A program made the translations under genes and the position numbers. Below the pieces are notes generated by a model. It saw nothing but the letters and a program-made list of their open reading frames with translations. It was not told the origin of the DNA and did no database searches. Shown in pieces: positions 35,007 through 44,796 of a stretch of 64,000 nucleotides of DNA (position 1 is its first letter; each line of letters opens with the position of its first letter). The DNA is from Pseudomonadales bacterium (GTDB lineage: Bacteria > Pseudomonadota > Gammaproteobacteria > Pseudomonadales > Pseudohongiellaceae), in assembly GCA_024234365.1 (NCBI GenBank), contig JACKOK010000002.1:496001-560000 (forward strand), given 5' to 3'.

Positions 35007-36092
35007 ATGCCCGCGCACGCACTTGATCTGTATGCCGGCCCCACGGCCCTGCGTCGTCTGCAGCGCGAAGGCATACGGGCGGACAGCTTCGGCACGCTTG
35101 TGGGAGCCTCGGGCGGGCCGAAGTGGTTTGTCCTTTATGGGCTGGATCGCTATCTGTTCGGCGAGTTTTTCGCCGGGCGTGAGAAGCCACTTGTCACTCT
35201 GGGTTCTTCGGCCGGGGCCTGGCGGCTCAGCTGCATGGGGCTGGCGGACCCGCTGGCGGGCATAGACCGCCTTGCCCGGTATTACGCAGCACAGCAGTAT
35301 TCCAGCAAGCCCGATCTGGAGGAGATCAGTCACGAAGCGGAAAAGCTGGTGAATATTGTGCTGGGTGAGAACGGAGCACGGGAGATCGCCGGGCACCCGG
35401 TTGTACAGGTGCATATCATCGCCGACCGTGTGCGGGGGTTGGTGGCATCCGAACAGCGCAGCGCCCTGCTTGCCGGCCTCGGGCTGTCGGCGTTTGCCAA
35501 TATGCTGAACCGGCGCTATCTCGGGCGCTGGTTCCAGCGGGTGGTCTTCCATGCGGGGAGCCCGGCGCCAGCCATGGCGGCGTTGAAGGACTTTGATACC
35601 CGCTGCGTACGCCTGACCGAGGGCAATGTGCGCAAGGCGTTGCTGGCCAGCGGGGCCATTCCCCTCGTGCTCAAGGGCGTGGCGGATATTCCCGGGGCAC
35701 CCCCCGGTGTCTACCGGGACGGGGGCATCACCGACTACCATTTTGACCTGCCCTTTCAGTCCGGGGAGGAGCTGGTGCTTTATCCGCACTTCTATTCCCG
35801 TTTCTCCCCGGGCTGGTTCGACAAGTCCCTGCCCTGGCGCAAGCCGCACGCCACGCATTACCATAACGTGCTGGTCCTGGCGCCGAGCCGTGAGTTCGTG
35901 CGCAGCCTGCCGTATGGCAAGATTCCCGACCGGCAGGACTTTTCCCGCATGGACTTTGAAACACGTTATGCCTACTGGCAGCAGGTGCTGCAGGAGAGTG
36001 CCCGTCTGGGCGAAGAGTTTGCGCAGCTGGTGCGCAGTGGCGAGGGGCTGGAGCGCATCCGGCCTCTGAGGGAGGCAATGAGGGGATCATGA
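35007..36092 (+). CDS. patatin-like phospholipase family protein
   Basis: The 361-residue protein has the patatin Ser-Asp dyad: GSSAGAW (GxSxG nucleophile elbow, about 68-74) and DGGITDYHFD (catalytic Asp, about 236). An oxyanion-type glycine-rich GASGGPKWF precedes the elbow at about 33-41. It probably hydrolyses lipid acyl esters. ATG 35007 follows AAGGAG by ten bases; an upstream in-frame start at 34950 is unlikely. A small lipoprotein gene overlaps its stop by four bases. No signal peptide is visible, so it is likely cytoplasmic or membrane-peripheral. Confidence 0.82.
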   Translation: MPAHALDLYAGPTALRRLQREGIRADSFGTLVGASGGPKWFVLYGLDRYLFGEFFAGREKPLVTLGSSAGAWRLSCMGLADPLAGIDRLARYYAAQQYSSKPDLEEISHEAEKLVNIVLGENGAREIAGHPVVQVHIIADRVRGLVASEQRSALLAGLGLSAFANMLNRRYLGRWFQRVVFHAGSPAPAMAALKDFDTRCVRLTEGNVRKALLASGAIPLVLKGVADIPGAPPGVYRDGGITDYHFDLPFQSGEELVLYPHFYSRFSPGWFDKSLPWRKPHATHYHNVLVLAPSREFVRSLPYGKIPDRQDFSRMDFETRYAYWQQVLQESARLGEEFAQLVRSGEGLERIRPLREAMRGS

Positions 36093-36286
36093 TTATCTGC
36101 AGGATGAAACGTGTGGGGCAGCTTGCTTTGATGTTGCTGTTGTCCCTGATGCTCAGTGGCTGTCTGGGAACCGTGGTGGGAACGGCGGTGGACGTCAGCC
36201 TCGAAGTGGCCAAGGTGCCCTTCAAGGTTGCGGGCGCGGTGGCCGATGTGGCCATTCCCGATGGTGATGAAGAGGAAGACGATTAA
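36089..36286 (+). CDS. small lipoprotein of unknown function
   Basis: The 65-residue product has a positively charged N-terminus, a hydrophobic segment and lipobox LSGC (Cys27), then about 38 mature residues ending in an acidic tail (DGDEEEDD). The ATG overlaps the TGA of the patatin-like gene (ATGA), a common sign of translational coupling. The mature peptide pattern VVGTAVDVSLEVAKVPFKVAG is repeated in small lipoproteins of related bacteria from memory, without a known role. Confidence 0.7.
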   Translation: MIICRMKRVGQLALMLLLSLMLSGCLGTVVGTAVDVSLEVAKVPFKVAGAVADVAIPDGDEEEDD

Positions 36287-36291
36287 GCGGG

Positions 36292-36358
36292 GTCGCCTGC
36301 AGGGCAGGCTCCTGCGATGGGGGTGTTGGCTGTTGTAGGAGCCAGCCCTGCTGGCGAT
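36292..36358. repeat. inverted pair of REP-like elements
   Basis: A minus copy at 36292-36315 and a plus copy at 36335-36358 face each other across 19 bases after the small lipoprotein gene and before the convergent membrane gene. The plus copy is identical to the units inside the aldolase gene at 26949. Confidence 0.75.
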
Positions 36359-36368
36359 CACCTCGCCG

Positions 36369-36641
36369 CTAATAGCGATAGCGACGAGGTGGCTTCAGGG
36401 GCGCGAGCAACAGGTAGAACACCCAGGCAAACCAGGATAGAAAGATGATGGCCAGAATCCAGGCTGCCTTCTCTCCGCCGCTGGTCTCCTCCGAGCCCAG
36501 GATCAGCAGAATCGGTAGAAACCAGATAAAGAAGCAACCAGCCACCACCATCAGTGCGAGGCCGGCGGACAGCACCGGAATCGCCATCAGAATGATGAGG
36601 CAGACGAGGCAGAAGGTCAGTATGGCAGACAGTAGTTTCAT
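36369..36641 (-). CDS. small membrane protein resembling superinfection-immunity (Imm) family
   Basis: From the ATG at 36641 the product has 90 residues. Two hydrophobic helices (about 3-45, LSAILTFCLVCLIILMAIPV then GLALMVVAGCFFIWFLPILL) are followed by SGGEKAAWILAIIFLSWFAW and a basic end (PPRRYRY). The G-GEK-WILAIIFLSW pattern resembles the Imm_superinfect family of T4 Imm-like membrane proteins, which are widespread in bacteria without a proven immunity role. It is not next to any phage gene. It could equally be an unrelated small membrane protein. Confidence 0.6.
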   Translation of the reverse strand: MKLLSAILTFCLVCLIILMAIPVLSAGLALMVVAGCFFIWFLPILLILGSEETSGGEKAAWILAIIFLSWFAWVFYLLLAPLKPPRRYRY

Positions 36642-36830
36642 TGTGGGTTTGGGACTCCTATGCAGTGCTGCTCCGCGCAATGTTGTGAGCAGTGTGATAA
36701 GAATCTAGCTAATTTCATGCCAGGAAAAATATTCTTTTAAATTCAATGGCTTTAAAAGAATGTTTGTGTCGAGACAGCAAGAATCCGATGAGTTTTCACC
36801 AGCAGTTGGTGAAATTGCCCACCCGGGCTT

Positions 36831-38399
36831 TCAGTACTGCGCCTGAATCAGGAAGGGGCCGGGTTCGCGCACGCTGCGCTGCAGCAGGGCGCACAATTCC
36901 TCCGCCGTGCTGGCTTTTGCTCCTGGCACGCCCATGCTGGCCGCCATGGCCACCCAGTCAATTTCGGGATTGCCGATATCGAACAGGCTGGTGGCCGCAG
37001 GCCCCGGATCGGTGATGCCGAGGCGCGCGTACTCCGCATTGAGAATGTTGTACTGCCGGTTTGCGTAGATCACGGTGGTGACGTTCAGGTTCTCCCGTGC
37101 CTGGGTCCACAGGCACTGAATGGTGTACGCCGCACCACCATCACCCAGCAGGGCAAGAACCGGACGCTGCGGGCAGGCCAGCGCCGCCCCGGTCGCCACG
37201 GGCCCGCCCTGACCAATGGAGCCTCCGGTGAGGCTCAGCCAGCTGTGAGGGGCGGATTGCTGGCAGATCGGGTACGCGAGATTCCCTCCACCGGAATCCG
37301 TTGCCACGATAGCTCCCTCGGGCAGGCAGGCGGCGATGGCCTGCGTGATGTTGCGGGTGTTCAGCGATCCCTGCGGTTTCGGGATTGCCACGCGCTCAAA
37401 GCGGCGGACATCGTGCTGCTGTGCGCCCAGACGTTCGGCGAGGCGCTGGAGTGCATCGATAGCATCCTCCTCGATACGGGCGAGAGTCAGCAGCGCACAG
37501 CCCGGCGGCAGCAAGAGGCTGGGCTGGTTCTGATAGGCGAAGAAGCTGGCAGGTGCCTGAGCTCCCACCAACACCAGCAGGTCAGTACCGTTCAGGCTCT
37601 CCAGAATCTGTTCCGGAAAATAGGGCATGCGTTCCACCTGCACCGCACCGGGGCCGCCATCGATGCGGGCGGGGAAGGTGCTGCTCATCAGGCGGGCACC
37701 GGTTTTGCTGCCGATGCGGGAGGCGGCCTCCAGAGCCTGTGGGTTCAGGGCATGCTGTTCCAGCAGCAGCACGATGCGTTTGCCGGCCATCATGCGGGTG
37801 GCAACGGTCTCGATGTGCCCCTCATCGACCAGGGGGCGTTGAGGCCGGGCATTGGGGGCCACGGGGCCCTCTGTTTCTCCCCATGCCGCATCGGCCCCGA
37901 CAATCAGCGTTGCTATCTGCCCCTGGGCGCCGGGGTTGGCACGCAGCGTTGCGGTGACGGCATCCGCGCCATCCTGAGCCAGGCTTGTGCTGGTGCTGCA
38001 GGACTTGCTCCAGACGGAGAAGTTGCGGGCAAGGGTGTCGATGTCCGAAGTCAGCGGCGCATCCACCCCCATGTGAAAGTGCGGATGATTCCCCACAATA
38101 TTGAGCAGTGGTGTGCCGGCCTTGCGGGCGTTGTGCAGATTGGCGATGCCGTTGGCCAGGCCCGGCCCGAGGTGCAGCAGGGTGGCGGCTGGTTTGCCGA
38201 GCATGCGGCCATAGCCATCGGCGGCACCGGTGCACACCCCCTCGAACAGCGCCAGCACGGGGCGCATGCCGGGCACCTGATCCAGGGCCTGAACCAGGTG
38301 CATTTCGGAGGTACCGGGGTTGGCAATGCACAGCTCCACACCGCTGTGGACAAGGGTTTCAAGCAGGGCGGTGGCACCGTTGGCAGTGGCATGCGTCAT
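36831..38399 (-). CDS. thiamine-diphosphate enzyme, acetolactate-synthase-like
   Basis: The 522-residue protein starts at 38399, where GGAGG lies eight bases upstream; the frame extends to 38534 but that part is promoter DNA. It has the three ThDP-enzyme domains: the N-terminal PYR domain with the catalytic Glu53 in ALFEGVCTGAADGYGRM, a central domain, and the C-terminal PP domain with LLGDGGAAYTIQCLWTQAR and YANRQYNIL. It resembles the acetolactate-synthase-like/benzoylformate-decarboxylase-like branch (PRK07586 type). No small regulatory subunit follows, so branched-chain amino acid synthesis is unlikely; a decarboxylase or carboligase on an aromatic or other 2-oxo acid is possible. Confidence 0.8.
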   Translation of the reverse strand: MTHATANGATALLETLVHSGVELCIANPGTSEMHLVQALDQVPGMRPVLALFEGVCTGAADGYGRMLGKPAATLLHLGPGLANGIANLHNARKAGTPLLNIVGNHPHFHMGVDAPLTSDIDTLARNFSVWSKSCSTSTSLAQDGADAVTATLRANPGAQGQIATLIVGADAAWGETEGPVAPNARPQRPLVDEGHIETVATRMMAGKRIVLLLEQHALNPQALEAASRIGSKTGARLMSSTFPARIDGGPGAVQVERMPYFPEQILESLNGTDLLVLVGAQAPASFFAYQNQPSLLLPPGCALLTLARIEEDAIDALQRLAERLGAQQHDVRRFERVAIPKPQGSLNTRNITQAIAACLPEGAIVATDSGGGNLAYPICQQSAPHSWLSLTGGSIGQGGPVATGAALACPQRPVLALLGDGGAAYTIQCLWTQARENLNVTTVIYANRQYNILNAEYARLGITDPGPAATSLFDIGNPEIDWVAMAASMGVPGAKASTAEELCALLQRSVREPGPFLIQAQY

Positions 38400-38484
38400 G
38401 GGTTGAGCCTCCGGATGAAAGGGCCGGCTGAGTGTAGCACACCACTTTGCCGCCTCAAGCCGGGCTGCCTGATCCAAGCGATGC

Positions 38485-38522
38485 TTGTACTGTATAAATA
38501 CATAGTGTATAAACATACAGTA
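38485..38522 (+). promoter_or_regulatory. strong promoter with LexA-like operator
   Basis: TTGTAC (38485-38490), a 17-base spacer and TATAAA (38508-38513) form a near-consensus sigma-70 promoter. Over it lie two LexA-like 16-mers that meet at one base: CTGT-N8-ATAG (38490-38505) and GTGT-N8-ACAG (38505-38520). Together they form an inverted arrangement bounded by TACTGTAT (38488-38495) and ATACAGTA (38515-38522). The gene downstream is the unknown small ORF at 38574; the ThDP gene diverges on the other side. Confidence 0.55.
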
Positions 38523-38573
38523 ATTTGAATTCAATGGCTTGTAACGATGTTCTCATCCTGTTTGGTGACTGAT

Positions 38574-38822
38574 ATGACTATGAAGACTCTGAGTGAAGGT
38601 TTCCGCCCGGCGGAGGTGTACAAGGGCGTTCTCGATGTGGAGGTGCAGGAAAAGGAAATCTGGCAGATCGCCCGCATGCTGCCGCATACCACGGTATACG
38701 AGATCCGGGAAAAACTGCAGAATCTGGCGCGTGACCAGCATTTCGTCATGAATTACTGGCTCAAGGTCTGCAAGGTCCGGGCATTGCGCGGCCTGCCCAT
38801 GCCCTGGGAACGTGTGCACTGA
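38574..38822 (+). CDS. uncharacterised 82-residue protein
   Basis: I do not recognise this protein. From ATG 38574 (with GGTGA eight bases before) it has 82 residues; an upstream start at 38547 would give 91. It has no signal peptide or membrane helix. It looks helical with mixed charge: EVQEKEIWQIARMLPHTTVY, then REKLQNLARDQHFVMNYWLK, ending RALRGLPMPWERVH. The promoter at 38485-38513 is the best sigma-70 match I found in the window and is overlaid by LexA-like boxes, so it may be a DNA-damage-induced protein. It is flanked by unrelated genes. Confidence 0.6.
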   Translation: MTMKTLSEGFRPAEVYKGVLDVEVQEKEIWQIARMLPHTTVYEIREKLQNLARDQHFVMNYWLKVCKVRALRGLPMPWERVH

Positions 38823-38893
38823 CAAACTTCGTTGAATCGCGGGCTTACGCAGAGGAGTTCATGTACCGATCAACAGGCTGTGAAGCCGCTTGC

Positions 38894-38921
38894 TTGATCG
38901 GGTCGCTTTCTTTGATATGAT
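38894..38921 (+). promoter_or_regulatory. candidate promoter of the DUF4105 gene
   Basis: TTGATC (38894-38899) and TATGAT (38916-38921), spacer 16 bases, predict a start near 38928 and a leader of about 35 bases. Confidence 0.5.
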
Positions 38922-38962
38922 GGCCGCCACTCTCTCAAACCAGTATGGCAGCCTGACATTCA

Positions 38963-40357
38963 TTGATTCCTTCTTGCCTCAGTTTTGCATCGCTCCTGCG
39001 TTCGCTCCGTGCCCTGGCCGTCATTCTGGCGCTGCTGCCCGGTGTGTCCCTGTGGGCGCAGGAACCGGCGGGCGAACAGGGCTATGTTCTGCCACCGATC
39101 ACGGACGCCGATAAAATCCTGCTGCCTGCCGATTTCAATCAGGTGGATTTCTATCTGGTGACGGTCGATGTCGGCAATCAGGTCTGGGACAATTTTGGCC
39201 ATACCGCCCTGCGGGTGGTGGATCGCAACAGCAATTCGGACCTGGTGTTCAACTGGGGGCTGTTTGACCCCAGCGGAGGTTATGTCCGCTTCGCCGTCAA
39301 TTTCCTGCGCGGCATCCTGCCCTACCAACTTGGGGTTTCACCGCCCGCCTGGGAATTCGGGCGTTACGAGCGCGAACAGCGCAGCGTCTGGCAGGACAAA
39401 CTCAACCTCAGCAATGCGCAGAAGGAAACGCTGTACAAGCGTCTGGCCTGGAATCTGCGGGAAGAAAATATCGTCTACGATTACCAGTACTTTTTCGACA
39501 ATTGCACCACGCGGGTCAGGGATTATCTGAACGAGGCCCTGGGCGGCCGTCTGCAGGCCCAGAACCGGGCACCCTCCCAGAACACCTTCCGTGACGAGGT
39601 CTTGTCCCACTATGCCAGCGTGCCCCTGGTGGCCCTGTCACTCGATGTGCTGATGAACGGCAATATCGACCGCCGCATGAGCCAGTGGGAGCAGATGTTC
39701 CTGCCCGCCCAGCTGCGTCGCGAACTGCTGAGCTTCCCCTCGGATGTCACGCGCAACGGGCAGCGCATCGATATGCTGGAAGAGCCGACCGTCATTATGG
39801 AGTTCACGCCACCCGTAGCGGGCCCCAACCCCTATTACCTGTTGCTGGCCGGGCTGTTGCTGCCCGTACTGCTGCTGTTGCTGATGTTCCGTCGCACGTC
39901 CCTTGCCTCCTTCTCCAGCCAGCCCGGCATTACTTTGCGCAATCCGGCACTGAGTTACCGTGTGATGGGCCTGCTGGGGGTATTGATCAGCCTGTGCAGC
40001 GGCATTTATGGCCTCATCATGAGTTTTGGCTGGCTGGCTTCCGCGCATCTGGACCTGCACCACAATCTCAATTTGCTGTTGTTCTGGCCGAGCGATCTGC
40101 TGGGTCTGGGTTACGGCGTGCGCTGGCTGTTGTCCGGGCGTGCCTGTCCCGTGAGTGCAGGCTGGCGCAGCCTGCTCATCTTCTATCTGCTCGCGCATAT
40201 TCTTGCCGCGCTGGCCTATCTCTTGATGGGGCTGACGGGCATGGGGGGGCAGGAGGTCGGCTCCCTGCTGCTGTTCGTGCTGCCGGGCCTGCTGGGTTTT
40301 GCCATTGTGGTCTGGAACACCGGTTTCCAGGCGGTCCGTCGCATTCGTTTTTCCTGA
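38963..40357 (+). CDS. DUF4105 (Lnb N-terminal periplasmic domain) membrane protein
   Basis: The 464-residue protein has a Sec signal (about 12-32, ending SLWAQ), a periplasmic DUF4105 domain (about 45-270) and five C-terminal membrane helices (about 290-455). DUF4105 landmarks are FGHTALRVVDRNSN, FNWGLFDPSGGYVRFAVNFL, YDYQYFFDNCTTRVRDYLNE with the conserved Cys, and TFRDEVLSHYA. The fold is papain-like, as in the N-terminal domain of lacto-N-biosidase-type proteins, so a Cys-His hydrolase or amidase role is possible but unproven. The start is a TTG without a clear ribosome site, so the exact N-terminus is uncertain. Confidence 0.8.
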   Translation: MIPSCLSFASLLRSLRALAVILALLPGVSLWAQEPAGEQGYVLPPITDADKILLPADFNQVDFYLVTVDVGNQVWDNFGHTALRVVDRNSNSDLVFNWGLFDPSGGYVRFAVNFLRGILPYQLGVSPPAWEFGRYEREQRSVWQDKLNLSNAQKETLYKRLAWNLREENIVYDYQYFFDNCTTRVRDYLNEALGGRLQAQNRAPSQNTFRDEVLSHYASVPLVALSLDVLMNGNIDRRMSQWEQMFLPAQLRRELLSFPSDVTRNGQRIDMLEEPTVIMEFTPPVAGPNPYYLLLAGLLLPVLLLLLMFRRTSLASFSSQPGITLRNPALSYRVMGLLGVLISLCSGIYGLIMSFGWLASAHLDLHHNLNLLLFWPSDLLGLGYGVRWLLSGRACPVSAGWRSLLIFYLLAHILAALAYLLMGLTGMGGQEVGSLLLFVLPGLLGFAIVVWNTGFQAVRRIRFS

Positions 40358-40476
40358 TTTTCCTTTTTTCCCGGCACCAGTGACGAGCCTCCTTCGAGAC
40401 TTGTCGAGGCCCTGGGAGTTCGCGAAATAGCTGTTAATCTTCTTATTATTCATCGACTTGCTTGAGTATCTGGCTT

Positions 40477-40492
40477 TCGAGCAATTGCTCGA
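40477..40492. promoter_or_regulatory. perfect 16-bp palindrome upstream of an acyl-CoA dehydrogenase operon
   Basis: TCGAGCAATTGCTCGA is an exact palindrome 100 bases before the first acyl-CoA dehydrogenase gene. It sits in an otherwise featureless 234-base gap. Size and symmetry fit a TetR-type operator controlling the operon. Confidence 0.45.
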
Positions 40493-40591
40493 TTCTGTGC
40501 TTGCAAGTCCAGGCAAAAGTGGTAGAGTCGAACGGCATCCGTTCACGCGCAAGCGCAGCAGCGCGCACAGATTTTACAGGAGAGCCTGGTT

Positions 40592-41791
<1,200 letters not shown>

Positions 41792-41812
41792 GCCGGTATA
41801 ACGGGAATCACT

Positions 41813-42946
41813 ATGGACTTTTCATTCAGCGAAGAGCAGCAGATGCTGCAGGAGAGCGTGCAGAAGTTTGTGCAGCGCCATTACAGCTTTGAGGCGCGCC
41901 GTGCCATCGTGGCGAGTGAGGCGGGTTACAGCCCGCAACACTGGGACCTGTTTGCGGAACTGGGTTGGTTGATGGTTCCCTTTCGTGAGGAGGACGGAGG
42001 TTTCGGGGCACGGGCCACCGACCTGATGGTGCTGATGGAGGCGTTCGGGCATGCCATGGTCGTGGAGCCCTTTATTCCCACAGCGGTACTTGGGGGTGGG
42101 CTGATCGCGGCGCTGGGCAGTGCGGCTCAAAAAGACGCAATGCTTGGCAAAATTATGGAAGGCTCTGTCCAGATTGCGGCAGGCCTTTATGAAGAAGGCA
42201 GCCGCTTCAATCTCACCAATGTGCAGACGCGTGTTCAGAGCCGTGGTGAAGACTATGTGCTCGATGGCAGCAAGATTCTGGTGCTCAATGGCAGCAATGC
42301 CGATCAGTTGCTGGTGTCGGCCCGCACGGCGGGAGAGCCCTGCGATGCAGAGGGTATTTCCCTGTTTCTGATCGACGCGAACAGTGCCGGTGTGCATCGT
42401 TATGGCTACCCCACGGTGGACGGTCATCGTGCTGCGCAGATTCGTCTGGATGGGGTGAAAGTGCCGGCCAGTGCCCTGTTGGGGCCGGTGGGTGGCTGCC
42501 TGCCGGCACTGGAGCAGGCGGTGGATCGTGCCGCGCTGTGTCTGAGCGCCGAAGCCGTTGGCGCCATGGATGCCCTGCTGCAGAAGACCGTGGAGTACAG
42601 CAAGACCCGCAAGCAATTTGGTGCGCCGCTGTCCGCGTTTCAGGCCTTGCAGCACCGCATGGCCAATATGTTTATTGAGTGCCAGCTGGCGCGTTCCATT
42701 GTGCTGATGGCGGCAATGAAACTGGACAGTGATATTGGCGCTGCAGAGAAAGCCAAAGCGGTGTCTGCCGCCAAGAGCCGGGTAGGCAGGGCCATCCGGC
42801 TTGTCGGCCAGGAGGCCGTGCAACTGCACGGCGGCATCGGCATCACCGATGAACTGGATGTCGGTCATCTGTTCAAGCGCATCACCGCCATCGAGACCCT
42901 GTTCGGCAATACCGATTTCCATACCCGGCGTTTTGCTTCGCTGTGA
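41813..42946 (+). CDS. acyl-CoA dehydrogenase (second subunit of a pair)
   Basis: The 377-residue protein begins MDFSFSEEQQMLQESVQKFV and continues with FGARATDLMVLMEAFGHAMV. The usual acyl-CoA dehydrogenase signature is weaker than in the upstream gene. The C-terminal part with RKQFGAPLSAFQALQHRMAN and QLHGGIGITDELDVGHLFKR is the FAD- and CoA-binding helical domain. The arrangement beside the 399-residue paralogue fits an alpha2beta2 dehydrogenase in which only one subunit is fully active. The next gene (kinase-like) overlaps its stop by four bases. Confidence 0.88.
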   Translation: MDFSFSEEQQMLQESVQKFVQRHYSFEARRAIVASEAGYSPQHWDLFAELGWLMVPFREEDGGFGARATDLMVLMEAFGHAMVVEPFIPTAVLGGGLIAALGSAAQKDAMLGKIMEGSVQIAAGLYEEGSRFNLTNVQTRVQSRGEDYVLDGSKILVLNGSNADQLLVSARTAGEPCDAEGISLFLIDANSAGVHRYGYPTVDGHRAAQIRLDGVKVPASALLGPVGGCLPALEQAVDRAALCLSAEAVGAMDALLQKTVEYSKTRKQFGAPLSAFQALQHRMANMFIECQLARSIVLMAAMKLDSDIGAAEKAKAVSAAKSRVGRAIRLVGQEAVQLHGGIGITDELDVGHLFKRITAIETLFGNTDFHTRRFASL

Positions 42947-44025
42947 GCAGCCGAGCGGAAGTCGACAGTGCAACGACCGTCCGCTCTGGCGAAGAACTGC
43001 CACTGCCTGTGCTGCGTGAATATCTGCAGGGGGTGTTGCGGCGGCCACTACAGGATTTGCAGCTGCGCCAGTTCCCCGGCGGTTATTCCAATCTCACCTA
43101 TCTGCTGAGTGCCGGGGACGAGCACTGGGTGCTGCGGCGTCCGCCCTTTGGCAGCCGCGTGCGTTCCGCCCACGATATGGGGCGTGAATTCCGGGTGTTG
43201 TCGGCCCTTGCGGGGGTCTTTCCCTATGCGCCCGTGCCGGTGCATTTCTGCGACAGGCAGGACGTTCTGGGCTGCGATTTCTATCTGATGTCCTATATTC
43301 CCGGGCGGGTGATCCGCCAGGCGTATCCGCCGGGCATGTCACTGAGCCCGGAGCAGGTGCGGGAACAGTTCTTTACCCTGTTCGATGTGCTGGGCGAGCT
43401 GCATCGCATTGATCCGGTCAGCATCGGCCTGGGTGATTTCGGGCGCCCCGAGGGTTATGTCCGCCGCCAGGTGGAAGGCTGGAGCCGGCGTTACCGCGAT
43501 GCCGCAACGCCGGATGCGCCGGATTTCGAACGCGTGATGCACTGGCTGCATGCCAATATGCCCGCCGACAGCGGTGTCGCCTGTCTCATTCACAACGATT
43601 ACAAGCTGGACAATGTCATCTGGTCGCCGGACGACCCGCTGCGCCTGATCGGTGTGCTGGACTGGGAGATGACAACCATCGGGGATCCGTTGATGGACCT
43701 GGGCTGCACACTGGGCTACTGGGTTGAGGCATCGGATCCGGAGGATTTCCGTCAGTTCCGTGCCATGCCCAGCGATGTGCCCGGTGCGCCGACGCGGGCG
43801 CAGATCGTCGCCCGTTTTACACAGCGTTCCGGTCTGCGCATGGAGCGCTTCGAATTCTACTTCTGCTTCGGTCTGTTCCGCCTGGCGGTCATTGTCCAGC
43901 AGATCTATGCCCGCTACACCCAGGGCCTGACTCGCGACCCGCGTTTCGGGGCTCTGCTGGGCAGGATACATAGCCTGCAGCGCATGTGTGAACGGGTGAT
44001 CGAAGAAGGGATAGAGGCGCCCTGA
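42943..44025 (+). CDS. APH-fold phosphotransferase (ACAD10/LvaA-like kinase)
   Basis: The 360-residue protein (GTG start overlapping the upstream TGA) has the protein-kinase-like APH fold. Visible parts are the glycine-rich region GGYSNLTYLL (about 46), the ATP-binding block WVLRRPPFGS, the catalytic loop LIHNDYKLDNVIW (about 218-230) and the metal-binding VLDWEMTTIGDPLMDLG (about 240). Relatives adjacent to acyl-CoA dehydrogenases (human ACAD10/11, P. putida LvaA) phosphorylate 4-hydroxyacyl-CoAs so that the hydroxyl can be eliminated. I infer a similar role here; aminoglycoside resistance is unlikely given the context. Confidence 0.85.
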   Translation: MSSRAEVDSATTVRSGEELPLPVLREYLQGVLRRPLQDLQLRQFPGGYSNLTYLLSAGDEHWVLRRPPFGSRVRSAHDMGREFRVLSALAGVFPYAPVPVHFCDRQDVLGCDFYLMSYIPGRVIRQAYPPGMSLSPEQVREQFFTLFDVLGELHRIDPVSIGLGDFGRPEGYVRRQVEGWSRRYRDAATPDAPDFERVMHWLHANMPADSGVACLIHNDYKLDNVIWSPDDPLRLIGVLDWEMTTIGDPLMDLGCTLGYWVEASDPEDFRQFRAMPSDVPGAPTRAQIVARFTQRSGLRMERFEFYFCFGLFRLAVIVQQIYARYTQGLTRDPRFGALLGRIHSLQRMCERVIEEGIEAP

Positions 44026-44145
44026 TCGCCTTGACCCGCCCGGCAAGTTCACGTAATTTCAGGCTCCTGAATCCCCCACCGGGGGCCGAGCCATGAGAGC
44101 CTGCTTCCTGCCTGCAGTGCCCCGGAATCCATAAGAAGAACTGAT

Positions 44146-44796
44146 GTGACTGAACCCCGCAAGAATCTCCTGATGCAGAACGTGATTGTCGTCTCTGCCT
44201 TCCTCAACGGCTTTGTGATCATGACGATCGAGCTGCTGGGGGGGCGTGTGTTGTCCCCCTATTTCGGGACCAGTGTCTATGTCTGGGGCAGCATCATCAC
44301 CATTTTCATGCTGTCTCTTTCCCTGGGGTATCTGTGGGGCGGGCGACTGTCTTCGCGCACTCCCGACCCCAGGGTTTACGCCAGTTTCTTCGGCCTGTCG
44401 GCCCTGCTGTCGCTGCCGGTGATTTTTTTCTCCGAATGGACGATGACCCAGGTCTTCCTCGCCATTGAGGACCCGCGTTACGGCTCGCTGATCGCGGCCA
44501 CGGCGCTGTATTTTCTGCCCATCTGCCTGATGGGCATGGTCTCGCCCTATTCCATCCGTTTGCTGGTCAGTTCCGAGGAACACAGTGGACGCATGGCCGG
44601 TCTTCTGTATTTTGTCTCCACCCTGGGCAGTGCCCTGGGCACGCTGTTGACCTCGTTCTACTTCGTCCTGTGGTTCGAGATTGACACGATCATGTGGGGA
44701 GCCATTGGGGCGTTGCTGCTGTGCGGAGCGTCCGTCATGCTCGTTCATCGCCTGTCGATCGGGGCGACAACAGGAGAGCTGCACGATGAAAACTGA
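44146..44796 (+). CDS. membrane half of a fused-MFS/spermidine-synthase-type system
   Basis: The 216-residue protein has about six membrane helices and no soluble domain. The order EL-GGRVLSPYFGTSVYVWGS near the first loop, LSLGYLWGGRLSSR and GMVSPYSIRLLVSS matches the N-terminal half of proteins annotated as fused MFS/spermidine synthase. Here the catalytic half is a separate gene that overlaps its 3' end by 11 bases. The start is a GTG at 44146 with AAGAAG upstream. Function is unknown; polyamine synthesis is not proven for this group. Confidence 0.75.
   Translation: MTEPRKNLLMQNVIVVSAFLNGFVIMTIELLGGRVLSPYFGTSVYVWGSIITIFMLSLSLGYLWGGRLSSRTPDPRVYASFFGLSALLSLPVIFFSEWTMTQVFLAIEDPRYGSLIAATALYFLPICLMGMVSPYSIRLLVSSEEHSGRMAGLLYFVSTLGSALGTLLTSFYFVLWFEIDTIMWGAIGALLLCGASVMLVHRLSIGATTGELHDEN

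Noticed and set aside
36369..36641. Phage remnant because of the superinfection-immunity resemblance
   Set aside because: No other phage gene, integrase or attachment site is nearby; proteins of this type are common in ordinary chromosomes.
42943..44025. Aminoglycoside resistance gene
   Set aside because: The APH-like kinase is embedded in an acyl-CoA dehydrogenase operon with overlapping genes; this context fits hydroxyacyl-CoA kinases, not antibiotic resistance.
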